A DNA stretch of 64,000 nucleotides. Source: Nematostella vectensis. Lineage: Eukaryota > Cnidaria > Anthozoa > Actiniaria > Edwardsiidae. The number at the start of each line of letters is the position of its first letter. Position 1 is the stretch's first letter. Positions 11,709 to 23,939 of the stretch are shown one piece after another. Both the position numbers and the translations under genes were made by a program. The notes beneath the pieces are model-generated. The model searched no databases and was not told the DNA's origin. It saw nothing but the letters and a program-made list of their open reading frames with translations. The stretch spans positions 11,508,856 through 11,572,855 of the forward strand of contig NC_064040.1 in assembly GCF_932526225.1 (NCBI RefSeq), written 5' to 3'.

Positions 11709-12477
11709 CAAATACTGTGAACGCATCGCATAAAAGGCACATATTAACCAAATGAGAGGTAAATGAGAGGTTTATTACCAGAATTTAGTCTAACGAACAC
11801 TGTTCCTAACGCCCTTGAAGCACGTTATCGTTTCGCATGTGATGTTTTAGTGTACTTCTGCTATCCATAGCTTGTCGGTTCTGTACTCATCATCTATACA
11901 CTCGAGCAAGAACTGCGGGGTACATGTCTACAACGGAAGTCAAAGGAGGTCTGGGAAGCAGCCTATTGTGTGGTTGCTGACAGGAAGATAGCGGGCGCTT
12001 AATGTAGAGCTACTCTACGAGGGTATACCGCTGTACGCGCATTCCAGCGCAGGTCGCATACACCTTTTGATCTCTAGAACGCTGTACAGTGTTGTGAGTC
12101 TCACTTTTCCCAAATATGAGCATTTAGCTTCATTTGTCACGTTATCCAATATGATTCTACCTTCAATCCCCTGGATCTGAAGTTTAATTTGGCATTTAGA
12201 TCGTCTCGATCGATTAGTTTGGGCCCTGTGCAAACCAAGAAAGCGTTGGCTGTTGTCCTTATTTTTCAATGAAGTGCAAGTCTCGTAGTATTTTGTTTTG
12301 CAAAATTCTCAAAATTAACGTGCAAAGTAATTTTTTGTGTAGTTTTTTTTAGCTGTTTTCAACCTAAACTTGTTGAATGGCGGCGTCGCTGGCGAGCTAG
12401 CCAGTGCGTTTGTGGATACTTGACCGTAATAGTTGCCACCATTGGCGGTCACAAATTGTTGGCACTAGTGGATTCAG

Positions 12478-12650
12478 CAGTAGTTGTCACGAGTAGTTGT
12501 CACGAGTAGTTGTCACGAGTAGTTGTCACGAGTAGTTGTCACGAGTAGTTGTCACGGGTAGTTGTCACGGGTAGTTGCCACGGGTAGTTGTCACGGGTAG
12601 TTGTCACGAGTCAATGTTATGAGTGGTTGTCAAGAGTAGTTGTCATAAGC
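12478..12650 (+). repeat. 13-bp minisatellite (AGTAGTTGTCACG)
   Basis: About ten tandem units of AGTAGTTGTCACG. The early units are identical, a middle block has GGGTAG variants, and the units decay past 12605. There are no spacers, so this is not a CRISPR array. Confidence 0.9.
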
Positions 12651-12849
12651 GGTTTACACCAGTGGACATTTTAAACCCTGCTAAGTAATTTCTAAGTGAA
12701 ATCTTGCTTGCCTGATTAATAAGACACCTTTTTCTTCACGTGATAATTTACAAGAATCATTTCAACCAAGTTTGCATAATAAACGAAGGCAAACCGCGGG
12801 GGGGTATAGTAAGTAAAATGCTGTTACTAAAAAAAAATAGTGACGCGAT

Positions 12850-13060
12850 TCTAATTTAAAGAAAATCGATCAACTCGTCCTTTGTTATTGTTTACAATTG
12901 AGAATACAGCGGTTTATTTGCATGTGCTTTTATCAATGATATTTTGAAAGTTTCTCAGTTGCTTGCCGCTTGAATTATCCTATGGAAATGGCGATTCTTT
13001 GTGTGGGCATGACTCGGCATTGAGGGGGGGGGGGCAAAAAATGGCGGCGGGCCTTATTTA
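12850..13060 (+). repeat. Dispersed repeat, copy 1 (CGGTTTATT / AATGGCGGC family)
   Basis: Shares an ordered set of blocks (AAAGAAAATCGATCAACTCGT-like start, GTTTACAATTGAGAATACA, CGGTTTATT, GGCATTGAG, AAATGGCGGC) with about 57660-57900, and in inverse orientation with about 55810-55965. It is a diverged mobile-element family of unknown type. Confidence 0.55.
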
Positions 13061-13224
13061 AGTTATTCTCTCGCTTTATTGTGCAGTGTAAATAATATGG
13101 ACAGTCCTTCTGTGTTATCTGTGTCATTGGTTTGTATTTGCTTTCGTGTTCGAAAGTATGGCCATAAACAGTTGGATCCTGTTAAATTAAACAAGAAGTA
13201 TTGTATTGACATCTTGCAGGTTCC

Positions 13225-13681
13225 TCAGTGACTATGACATTCGCAATCCTCGTCTTTGATATCATTAGGATCGCAGTCGTGTACAACGGCGCAATGGAGG
13301 TTGTTGCTATTGCAGTCTGGCCTCCACTGCAGTGAAGAAAAGGGGATCCACAATGGACTCCCCTCTCAATGTTCACATCTGTTACGATAGGCTTGTAGTC
13401 CATCCAATCATCTTTGTATTTTATCCTCTCATGGGCCATGGGGAAAGTCTCGGTCTTTCCGTGCTTCCGGCTTTTGGCTGTCATGGAAACAGGGTATTTT
13501 TTCAAGCAGGACCAAAGCATTGGTTTATCACTTCTTTTTACATACAAACAGACAGACAGATAGACAAACGGATGCCAGACGACAGGACGAACAGAGAGTT
13601 TAAAAACCTACCACAATTGACTCCAGCATCGATTGACAAGACAGTTAGCACCAATAGCAGCACGACTAACTTGGAGAACAT
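13225..13681 (-). CDS. Predicted small secreted cysteine-rich protein (3-exon model)
   Basis: Exon 1 (13612-13681) starts at an ATG and codes for a classical signal peptide, MFSKLVVLLLVLTVLSIDAG, then VNC, with donor GTAGGT (phase 1). Exon 2 (13386-13477; acceptor CATGACAG) is basic and hydrophilic (KSRKHGKTETF ... DDWMDYKPI) and ends in phase 0. Exon 3 (13225-13326; acceptor TTTTCTTCACTGCAG) gives a cysteine-rich tail with DC, HC, DC, DC and EC and a TGA stop. The frame totals 264 bp, 87 aa, with six cysteines. The intron between exons 2 and 3 would be only 59 bp; a second donor (GTGAAC at 13376) also keeps frame. I do not recognise the family. Secretion is well supported, the exon joining less so. 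It could be a signalling, defence or structural peptide; I assign no activity. Confidence 0.5.
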
Positions 13682-15179
13682 TGTAACATCGAAAAACAGT
13701 GTGTTTGAGACAAAAAAATACTGGTTAACTAACCTAGCGCCGAGCTTTACGTCATAGATTGCAGCCTCTATCGACAGTTAGCAAAACAACAAAGGCTGTA
13801 GGACAGGGAATAATTGTTAAAAAAGTAAAATAGAAAGAGTCAAAAGACTCTCAAAAAGCACACAAAAATACTGTGGCGAAACGACTTCTCGAAAAGGCGA
13901 CTCGTGCAGCCTATACGAGCCTTGCTAAAACGTGATGGTTGGACTTTTCTGAATGGAGCAATTTTCATTCTTTTAAAGTAGATCAACTCCCCTTAGTCAA
14001 ACAACTTTTCAAGTAAAAATAGTGAAAACCACTCGAGTTTTAACGACTGTTTGCTTTTTTTTACAATAAGTTTTATCAGGGAAGTGCGAGGAGATGGAAT
14101 CGCAACTAAATATATTAAAGGCGAATGGCGCGCTCTGATTGGTTACAGCCTTTTCCATGAGCAATCACAAACTCTACTGAATATAGCGAATACGTACGTT
14201 CATCATCTATTTTTACTGGAAAAAGCTTTTTCTTCGTAAGATCAGTTAAGGTTTACTCTTTATATTACTTGTACCAATTCCACGGAATTGCAATTTCATT
14301 TTGCCTGTTTTAACAAAGAAATCCATCACAACATCGAGGTCTATCTCGACTACGCAGACATCTTTCACAAACACAGAACACGATCCTGCATCGGTACACC
14401 CTTTGCGGTGAAAACTATCTCTATCTCCGCGGATTTTATATTTAGAAGCTTAAGGTATATTGCTATCGACTTATTTTGTTATTTGTGTGTAAAATATCGA
14501 AATTCAACGAGCAATACACAGATTTTGATACCCAGCCGCGCGACTTACCTGGGAAACCTCACACTACAAGCAACGGTTAGCTTATTTTGCGGTGAAGGGG
14601 GCTAATTTTTTCATAAACCATCTGTTTAGACATGTTTAAAGCAGAACACTTGTGGTCATTTTGTCCTTTTTATGTTTTGCAACAGTATTTTTAAAGATGC
14701 CGAGACTTATAGACATTGGAAAAAGGTAGGAACGACATCATCCTTGTTCCAGACGACAACTGATCAGGGAGAGTTGGAAGAAAATTGGAAATAATGTGAT
14801 GGAACCAAACGAAGCCAGGTGTCAGGTAGTGTAGTGTTTTATTTTAAAATCAAATGAATATAAAGTCAAAAAGTTTATATATTCATGTTTGGTTCATATT
14901 TTAAACACGAGGTTCCGCTATAAAAGGGAAAGCTCCTCCCACCCCCGGGTTCAAGAACAATCAGTTATCAATGAGCCGTCAATGAGTCAACATATAAGGA
15001 CAATTGCTCTGAGCGCTAAATTCAAAATTTATATTCTAAGCAAAAATAAATATCATTCCTAGAGTTGTTCATCTTAAAATGTTTCTATCTATCGTAAAAT
15101 AATGTTATACCAACCTGTGTGCGCTCTAAAATACGAGCATTTTCATCACAGCGCGAGAATAATTTATGCATGTGTTTAA
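13682..15179. other. Intergenic, no gene recognised
   Basis: Contains open frames at 14051-14239 and 14288-14605 without domain signal or convincing splice sites. A TATAAAAG near 14920 sits in a short C-rich stretch but leads to no gene I can define. Confidence 0.4.
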
Positions 15180-17340
15180 CCTACAGGAAAATGTTGGTGA
15201 AAAGGAATCTGCCCCAACCACACCGCAGTACAATAACAAGATCCATGAACTTCTTGCAGCAGCTGCTCTTGAAGAAAGTCCAACCAGTCCCAGACCAGAG
15301 CAGTTACGACTAACTATATGAGTTTAAATGATATGGATGCCAGGGAACAGCCGTCTTGTGATATTCTCTCCTTGAAGGATTCCAGCTTGTGAATATGGAC
15401 ATTTAGATGGTTGGTTGGTGTCAACTCTCAAATATGAGTCCCATCGGGACTTATATTCTCAAGACTTGAGATTGCGTGTTGTAAGGCTAATGTTGCTAGA
15501 TCAATTGAAATCTACAGTGACATGTCCTGGAGAGTTACAGTCCATGGACAAACTCTGGAAACGAAACAATGCAGTTGTAAGTGCAGTTCCGATGCTCTTG
15601 GATCATTCTTCTCTTAAGCTACTACTGACAATTGTGGGACAATCAAATGTATGTGCAGGAAACCCAGACAGATTTGCAGATATGGGAAGACAGTATGGCC
15701 CTCGATTTGCTGTCAAGCAAACAAATTTTTACAAAGGGCAAGAGTACGAAGAGAGGGACAGGAAAAGTGGAGGATTATACACCACCACTATCCGTGCTAA
15801 CAAGTGCTCTTTACTGGTGACGGCACAATAAAACCAATGCAAAAAGTGCATGAAAGCAAGAACTGTGTTACGGGCAACAGAGAAAAGAGGAATGGAATAG
15901 AACAGCAGCAAGACTTAGTCATGACACCAGGCCACCATATAGACATCTCAGTTCTGATGGGATGAACAAGAATCTAAAGAATTCACAGGAAGAAAAAAGG
16001 AAAGCGAAAGCAAAGTTGGATCAAATGGAAGAAAGGATGCAAGAATAATATAGAACAGGATGGAGTTAAGGTAGATGAGGATCTGCACAAAGAACTGAAA
16101 AGGACGGTGATAAGCTGAATTTCGGTTTTGGTTGAATTTCAACTAGGGATGTTTAAAAACATTTGTTCTTGGAACAACAGAAGAAAATGGCTTCTGTATT
16201 TGATGCAAGAGGATTGCGTTGGCACCCGTTAATGATTAAGTGGTGCCTCTCCTTGAAGCAAATATCTTCCTCAGCTTATTCATCCAGTGGGATGGTGGAA
16301 CTGCCAAACAAGAGACGTTGTATGACTTTAGTTATTGAACTGAACCCGAGACTGGGATAAGTTGTAGCATCCTTGCAAAAATCATTGATGAGCTTGGAGA
16401 CCTTGAAGATTGGCAAACAATTGTTGGGATTGTAGTTGATGAGATGAAGCTCAAAAGTGATCTATTGCATTCAAAGTCAAGTGGTGAACTTGAGGGTTTG
16501 TGAATATGGGAGACTTAAACAACGACACGGAATCATTTCAACGGCAGTGCAGTAAATGGTTCTGGTAATGAGCCAAAGCTAGCTTAACGTGTACTTGAGC
16601 TGATGGTGAGGGGCCTTTTTACCAAGCTCGAGTTCCCGTTTGCTCACAGAACTGTGGGCTTCACCAGTGCCCAGCTATATCCTTGTATCTGGGATAGGGA
16701 GTCATGGTGCTAGAGTCATTGGGGCTTAGAGTCAGAAGTAAACCGCAGATGGAGCATCTCCCAATAGAAAGTTCTTCTGCCTTCATAGAACTGCTGACCT
16801 TCCAGATGGGACATTAGTCTACAAGACAAAGAATGTGTACGCTGAGGAACCTAGAGATGTCTATTTCATCTGTGATCCCCCTCACTTGGTCAAGACTGTT
16901 CGCAACTGTTCGGAGAAATCCATAATGGTAAAAGAAAAAGAAAAATGAAGGTATGTATGATGATAATAATAGTAATTATTATAATCACTTATATGGTAGC
17001 CTGCCAGCTGAATCGCAAGAGAGATATTAATAAACAAAAAAAATAGAATTAAAATATGTATATTTTGTAGTGTAATGGATTAGCTCTGAAGAATTTGATA
17101 TGCTTGAAGAAATATGAGCGAATATGGATCCTATAGTACTCTTGCTCTAAAAGAGTCTAGCTGTAGTTGCTAACCATTTGTATTCGTTTCATCATGTGCA
17201 GTATGAAGGACATCAGCTGGCAGCATCTTGTCACATTGTACGAAAGAGATACTGGTATCAACCGATTATATTTGCTAAGCGATCCGTGACCCGAAAGTGA
17301 TGGTGTAAACAAACAAAATTTAGAGCGAATTTCGTCTCCC
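15180..17340 (+). pseudogene. Decayed P-element/THAP9-like transposase relic
   Basis: Ordered fragments in different frames match this transposase class: a start after acceptor TAACCTACAG (15184), a cysteine block (CGTIKCMCRKP), RWHPLMIKWCLSLK (about 16216), VVDEMKLKSDLLHSK with a GFVNMGD-like block (about 16430-16515), LMVRGLFTKLEFPFAH (about 16600), YFICDPPHLVKTVRNC (about 16862) and SWQHLVTLYERDTGIN (about 17213). Many stops and frameshifts break it. The last block is preceded by a plausible intron: donor GTATGT near 16951 and acceptor ATGTGCAG near 17200. DPPH and the W..L..L block resemble the RNase H-like region of P-element/THAP9 transposases. The class is recalled, not searched; the relic state is directly visible. 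Confidence 0.6.
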
Positions 17341-18250
17341 GGTACATCCCTCACAGGCGGATACCCGCGAGTTTTATTTTAGAACCTTCTAAAACAACCA
17401 TAGTCCATACAACTAGTCTTCAGGAATGTATCATTCGATATATAATTACGTCCCACAACAGAGGTTTTGGCCCGCAAACGCGGCCATATTATTTTAAGAT
17501 TTCATAGGATCAGATTAGAAAGGGGTTTTTGGAATCTTGTAGCACGTGAAGAAATAATTCGGAATAATTTTTTTTCATTATTCGAGGCTTAAGTGACAGG
17601 AAATCTGCCAATATGGAAGTGGAAGTTCATAGTTTCGTTTTAGTTCTGGTGTAGCGCAGCTGTGAAAACTGTGAATTTGACCCCTCCAAACATGCAATTT
17701 CTCGACTCGGCAACCCCATGTTGGACAACGCCTCTGAAAAATCGAAAAAGAGATATTTAAAAAAAAAACTATCCCATTTTTATTAGTTGTAGACCAAACC
17801 CATTTGATGGAAAAAGTTTATGGCTGACTTTATTTCTGACGCGAGAAATTGACCCGGCCGATCTTAGGGAGACTGCCACTTCAAACTCATGTTAACTAAT
17901 ACTACGTAGATAAAGCATATCCAATTCAAAACTGTTATGCAAGAAACTTTAAGCTCTCTGGGATGCATATAATGACGATGTCTGCAGACTTGGACTTATA
18001 TAATAAGTTTACTTACAAAGAATCTGTCGATATACCCTGATGCTACGGGTCAGTACACAGCTCTTACAAGCTGCAAATTGATTGGGCAAATAAACAATAT
18101 CCGCAACTCGACACAAAGAACGAGAAGAATAGAGACAAAAGAACAAAGATAATAGGAGAGAAAGCAGCTGCGTTCTTACTCGCTGCTACCTGTTACAACG
18201 TTACACAAGTTTATTAGATGAGGTCGCCTTAAAGAATCCCCAAAACGTCA
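17341..18250. other. No gene seen between transposase and gag relics
   Basis: AT-rich DNA without recognisable exons. A 5' LTR for the gag fragment that follows would be expected here, but I could not find a sequence matching the LTR-like region at 21101. Confidence 0.4.
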
Positions 18251-19170
18251 TTATTCCAGGTAGGACATTCTTTTCAACTGCAAGTGTCGCATAAACTTGC
18301 AGGATCAACCTGCAAAAACGTAGACGATTACGCACATGATATTAGAAAATTTTGCTTACAACTAGATATTCCTCGCTCGGAATGGCTAAATTTTGTTAAA
18401 GGTTTGAAGCCTGCACTGAAAGAATATGTTATTCTACAATCTCCGAAAACATTGGAAAGTGCAGAGTCCAGTGTGTCTCTGAAAGAGTTCGCCATGAGTG
18501 AATTTCAATCACCACAAATCGATACTAAACAATTATCAGAAGAAATTGTGGCTCAACTTCAGGATTCTCTGACAAGCTCTAAGCATTTTGCCATAGCAGG
18601 AATTGACACTCGTACTCAAAACGTTAATTGTTTTGCAAATCGTGGCATGACCTCTATTAGCTCCCACAATCTAAGAGATTCTACAATGCGAAATTTAATC
18701 CGTGATGAAGTCAAACAAGTTTTAACAAATAAGCATAGGAAAGCTAGAAATAGTTTTACCAGGCAAAGCCGAGTCAATCCTTTACGGGGTCGAGACAATT
18801 TGTACTACCACACCCAGCGTTTTTGTAAGAGGAACTCGCGAGCTCAGGATCCGCTTAAACAATCTGACCCACAGATGTCAACAAAAATGTATGCTATAAG
18901 GACTCCTAAAACTGAGGAAAACCGCCAGCCTTCGTTAAACTAAAGCGGGCCCTCAATTCACAATTGGAAAATGAAAGCGACGTTTTGGGGGCCACTAATC
19001 TTAGCAAAAGCAAAACATTTAGAAATGTTGCTGACATAAAGAAATGTGAGATATACATTAATAAACTCGAAATAGAACAGAAGACACAACAAACACTTGT
19101 GTTGCCTGCGTTACATATTACAGATAAGTCAAAAGTCGAAGAAGCAAATACGCATTCCGCTGAATTTTAA
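18250..19170 (+). pseudogene. Ty3/gypsy-type gag fragment
   Basis: An open frame to 18943 carries VDDYAHDIRKFCLQLDIP, EWLNFVKGLKP and a YVILQ-P-(T/S)LE-A pattern, the usual capsid-like core of a gypsy gag. It has no ATG; the frame opens at a GTG at 18284. It continues after a stop as a second frame (18964-19170) with no zinc knuckle visible. The upstream part is missing or mutated. Together with the purine tract at 21087 and the LTR-like block at 21101, it looks like the remains of one element. Confidence 0.6.
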
Positions 19171-21086
19171 AGACAGAATTGTACGTTGTTAAACCGTGTA
19201 ATAAAATCGTCCAAGAACATATTTGGGAAGAATTTACAGTTTTCAAGGTTATAATCCCAAATGTTGAAGAAGTTTTGTATTTTAAAGAGGACGTAAGAAT
19301 ATATTGAGCTCAAGTGCCACTTGTACGAAATTTGCGCAGTTAGGAATCCGTCATCCAGAAAAAGGACACGTATGTACAAGTGAGGATCAGAAAATTAATA
19401 GCAGCACAAAGGTGCCGGTCCCTAATAAAATCGAGGTTCCTAAAAATGGCCGGTCCCTAAAAAAAGCGAGGTTGTGTTTGGGTGACCGGGGACAGCCCAC
19501 AGACACAACTCAGAACATATTTGCGGCGAAACAATGCGGACATTTTACCGGACATTTTACCGGACATTTTACCGGACATTTTGATCGAATTATTAAAGGG
19601 AATACCATAAGTGAAAACACGCTATCAACATTTCGAGTAAGAAATACACCTGTTTCGAAGCAGCATGATGACATAAATAGGGCACTTTTTCTAGAAAGCA
19701 CATTGTTAAATACCTTTCAGAACGTTGCATTATGGTTGCAGAAGTTTTTGTTGCTTAAACCAGCTATGGTATGTCTGACGATTTCGAGTGACATGGCATT
19801 TGATCAGTTGCTGCGCGCATTAGTTGCAAATTTGTTTATATGAGTAACAATAAAAAAACACATCTGGAGAAACTTTTAGCCACAAAAGATAAGTCAGCCT
19901 ATGAAGAGTACAACGAAAAAAAAATAACGAAGATATGTGCACGTACTACAAAAAAAATGCATATTTAGATGGTGGCTCAGCATTTAGCAAGATACCGATT
20001 TCTTGGCAAAAACCTTGCGAAGATGCGTTTTGTGTAAATCCATTTAAAAAAAAAAAGCATGTTCTAATTCTTTAACAGTGAAACATCTCTTTAGAAATTC
20101 TCGTCGCTATGGAGACAAATTTTACTTTGACCTTTGGGTCAGCTGCATAACGAGTCATTAATGCCAATTACCCATAAGAAAAATAAGCATTTGAAATACA
20201 CGACAACGTGATGTTTATAGCCTTTTTGTACACGCGCGTTGACAATTGCTATCAAAACCTAGTGGAAAATAATAAAGAGTCGAATCTCTTGTTAAGAATA
20301 TTCTACACTGTGCGTCTTTAGCAATGAAGAAAAAAAAAAAGCTTAAACTAGCTGCGCCCAAATAACATTTTTTTATATACCCAACAACAAACTAAATAGG
20401 AAGTTAGTGTTAAAACGGCTTGTGTTACACCACATCGCTTACAAATGGCGCACATAACCACAAAGAGCACGGAGAACTTGTTCGTCATCAGAGGGCATCA
20501 TGGAAAAGTTATACTACCATGCAACTCCTTAGGAAGAAAATCATCAGTCATTCACTCATCAAGATGTGCATCTTATAAACTCATCACAAGATTATGTGTT
20601 ACAAGGTCAGACTTGCAGTCGCATCAGGAATATACCAAGATATTGAACATTCCAAAAGATGAATTTTGAATATACCAAGATATTGAACATTCCAAAAGAT
20701 GAATTATGGATCACACACAGAAAAAGAAAACATAAAGCTATGAAAGCTATGAAATAAAGCGTCTAACGATGTGGAATTGCAAGAATCTATCTCGAGGGAT
20801 ATACAAGATGTAAAGAGTGACACAGTTGAGGAAAAAGCCTCAATTATAAGATCTGCAATAATGATGATGATGATCATGATGTACAAGATTGGATGTGTGG
20901 ATGAACAAGCAAAATGAATGCAGTAACTACATCTATATCAAGTGTGAACATTATATACGACATATATTTACACAAAAAAAGACTATAAGGAAACAAAAAA
21001 AAAACATTATTTACTCAAGAAATCATAGTACAGTTAGTAAAGGCAAACCCCCCTGAATAGCCTTGATCCGGGAGGATCAAGAATCT
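19171..21086 (+). other. Degenerate retroelement-like interior
   Basis: Many stops; no protease, reverse transcriptase or integrase motif could be identified. It holds a 12-bp tandem repeat at about 19537-19580 (four ACATTTTACCGG-like units) and a 40-bp tandem duplication at 20628-20706 (GAATATACCAAGATATTGAA start). Either this is heavily decayed pol sequence or unrelated DNA. Confidence 0.4.
21062..21081. repeat. Perfect 8-bp hairpin
   Basis: CTTGATCC, four-base loop, GGATCAAG, immediately upstream of the purine tract and the LTR-like start. Confidence 0.6.
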
Positions 21087-21100
21087 AAGGAGGGGGTATA

Positions 21101-21968
21101 TGTCACGCAGGAATAAGTCACACATGTAGTGGAGTGATATTTAGCATCTAGAAATTATATACTGATCGGCTGTCAGCTTATTGAAGTCCACGGGACAACT
21201 AAAAGCATTTTGTTTAGCTAACCTATCGCGTTTAACAGGTAAATCTAAAACGCTCGCATAGAAATTGCTTAGCCAGGCAGTTCATATTTTTAGCAGATTG
21301 ACCTTTTGCTCGGGAAACTTATAGGCGTACCGCGTCCCTTTTCAAGTGGTACTGGAGAACAGAGTTTTGAGCATTTGTTTTAGTCCTGTATCCGTTAACT
21401 ACATAAGGAAAGTTAAGTCTGAGTTCACACAAGGTTTACCCTAAGTAAGCTCCAGACCTAGCCGTCGATGAAATTATGTTTTAGTACATTTTAAGAGTTT
21501 GAGTGCAAAAATAATTAGAATGCTGTCAATCATTATTTTCATGTGTGTAGCTTGCCATGCGCACTAGCAGTGTAACAAGTTAGTGTGTGACATCCGTAGT
21601 CAGTAGCAACATGTAAACATTACGTAAGTCACGGTAGCCCAAGGGTAACCGACTGGCACACCCACATAGGAAGGTCGTCCCTCGGACACCCATTGGTTAA
21701 ACCCTTATCCAAACAGTGCTAAAAGCCCTTTGGGATGTCAGTGTCAGTTATCCTAAAGGACATGCCGTCTTTGTAGCATATAAATATGGGTGCGTACCGA
21801 AGCCCCAACTCACACAAAACTCCCTTTAGACTCTTAACAACTTGAAGAGACACCTGTAAGACAATACTTATAGACACCAGATGTTGTAAAGACTCTTTGT
21901 AACAGCGAACAAGTAAAAACCGGTACCTCCCCCAGCCAAGCGGGCCATAGTCGTTTCCTCACAAGTGG
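21101..21968 (+). mobile_element. Putative gypsy LTR (boundaries uncertain)
   Basis: The purine tract AAGGAGGGGG (21087-21096) is followed by TGTCACGC at 21101, as at a 3' LTR start. The block has a TATA-like CATATAAATATGGG (about 21777). It could end at CTCACA (about 21968), followed by AGTGGTCAGAGAG, which resembles a primer-binding site and would instead imply a 5' LTR. No second LTR copy is visible, so it may be a solo LTR or an LTR-LTR junction. Confidence 0.35.
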
Positions 21969-22129
21969 TCAGAGAGAGTCATAGCCGCTTGTTACATGTG
22001 GTTAGAGAACCCAAAAGTATAGCTGTTACACAAGCATGAAGGAATGCTTGTAATGTAAATAATAAATGGGTTTAACAGCTAATCAAAGATTTCACGTATG
22101 TTAAAACATATGCACCTATTTTATATAAG

Positions 22130-22350
22130 GTTGCACTCGGGGAATCTGTGTCGGTTAACCCGCAATGCTTCATCGGTATCAATTAAACAAGCGTAAATCA
22201 AAACAAACGCAGGTTTAGAAAGCTTAAGCATTCTTGTTTATGTCCCTCTGTACGTTCACATAGCGTTCAGAAACCAGCATCTAGCTATTTATACGCTACC
22301 CATGAGCCACTGTGGGTTACGATACACTGATTCGCGGGTGCAAGCTTAAA
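22130..22350. mobile_element. Small inverted-repeat element (GCACTCGGGGAATC family)
   Basis: The left arm GGTTGCACTCGGGGAATC ... GTTAACCCGCAATGC is matched by the inverted right arm ending GATTCGCGGGTGCAAGC, with about 50 aligned bases. A further copy of the right-arm type (AGATTCCCCGAGTGCAACCT) is at about 23862-23908, so the family is repeated locally. Confidence 0.6.
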
Positions 22351-23575
22351 TGAAATATGTGTACTCTGAGGGAATCCTTTTATTGTGGAAGTCGGCTATT
22401 TTTTTAGTGCTCTTTAAGAAGCCCACGGCCACCTATTTTTCTTCTTCTATAAGAACGAAAACACGTGAGACGCGTAAAAGAAATCAATTCATATCTGTTG
22501 CGATGTAACAGCTGACCTACTACTGTAAATAGATAAGTATAGGGTAAAGGTCTAGGTTCGACGGATAATCCTTTTGTGTTATTAAATTCCGTCTAGAAAT
22601 GATAAGAAAGGAGGCGTGTCAAGTACGTCCAGTGTCTATTTGTTTTTTATTTGCTTTTAATTATTTGGTGCTTGTGTTTTTTATATATAAAAATATGAGA
22701 ACTTGTACTTGTACGCTCTTGTTGTCGTGGCGTGTATTTGGTTATATTCATTTGGTCCTTGATTATGAGCTCATGGTTAAGAGAAACGTTTAACGTTTAG
22801 AGAACCGAGAGTTCTTATTCTGGTGTGTTTTGATTATCGCCATGGTGCCTGCTATTTATTAAAGGCCAACTCGAAACTTTTATTACCGAAAACCCAAGCC
22901 CAATTTCTCGAAAATTAACTTTATTCTAATGGATTAAAACCTATCGCCTATGGTATTATCTTTTGAGTCCGTTGCTAGGGAATTTTGTTTGTTTTATAAA
23001 AGCTTCTGTTTTTTGTCAAATCTCTTGGAACTTTCAACATAAGTGTTTTAGACATAAATGACACAAGTGATGACGTCATCTGACCCCCTCCCATGGTCAC
23101 GTGACCCAGAAGAGAAAAACTTGTCGGAGAAGCTACTGTTCAAATCTAACATCATTTTTTTGCAGAAATATTTTAACATTACTATTTTCGAAAAGTTCAC
23201 GCATCGGATTTGCGAAATTTTGATACCGCGAGAAATGGCGAATTTTTATGTTCTTCGAAAACCACATATTTGGTAATAACTTTTTTATTTCTTCAAAAAT
23301 CAAAAATCACATGCGCTAAATTGTTAAGAATGGTAATATCAATGGTTTGATTGAAAAAAATTCACGATTGTTGTAAAATGTTCAAAATTAACGTGTTTTT
23401 CTCGCGGAAATGGCCGCCATCTTGTTTTTTCGCCATCTATTTTTATTCTCGAAAAACATATAAAAATTGCATTTTTTTCTACAAACTGTCGGAAGTTTAT
23501 TTCAATCTCTTGGAAAAAAAAAAGGAAAATCGGAGCAGGAGTTTCGAAGAAAATAAAAATATAAAAAAAAAGACA
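22351..23575. other. Intergenic, no gene recognised
   Basis: Only short AT-rich open frames. The frame at 23351-23653 runs into the tRNA-like relic and is not a gene. No further structure seen. Confidence 0.4.
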
Positions 23576-23646
23576 GACTCGACCGGGGATTGTACCCGGA
23601 ACGCTTGCTTACGAGTCAAACGCGCTATCCACTGGGCCACGGAATC
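23576..23646 (-). tRNA. tRNA-Thr(CGT)-like gene or tRNA-derived relic
   Basis: Minus strand: a perfect A-box (TGGCCCAGTGG), D-loop AGTGGATA, anticodon loop CTCGTAA (anticodon CGT, Thr), and a perfect 5-bp T-stem (CCGGG/CCCGG) around TACAATC. A T-run suitable for pol III termination follows. Defects: the T-loop has TAC instead of TTC, the anticodon stem has an A-G mismatch, and the acceptor arm (GATTCCG against TCGAGTC) pairs poorly. It is more likely a pseudogene or the head of a tRNA-derived SINE than a working tRNA. Confidence 0.55.
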
Positions 23647-23939
23647 AAGTTGACAAGGGGATAGTAATCAGCCAAGGCACTGGCTGCAAAGAAAATGGGG
23701 TCCTGCATAAATCTGGCTTATGGAAAATGTGCTAACTGTCCCACACAAATCTAAAAATATAGATTTAACCCTTGCAATTGAATGACCAACCAATCTATCA
23801 GCTTGAGCACTTCACTTCTTACACGAGAACTTCTAGTTTTTATTTGATACCCATGACGCACTGAGGGCTAGGACACATAGATTCCCCGAGTGCAACCTTA
23901 TTTGCCGTATTTGAAAAAGGTCTATAAAGCTAGATAATG

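Noticed and set aside
12015-12269. 84-codon minus-strand open frame
   Set aside because: No signal peptide, domain or splice context; likely chance.
12478-12650. CRISPR-like regular repeat
   Set aside because: 13-bp head-to-tail units without spacers: a minisatellite in a eukaryotic genome.
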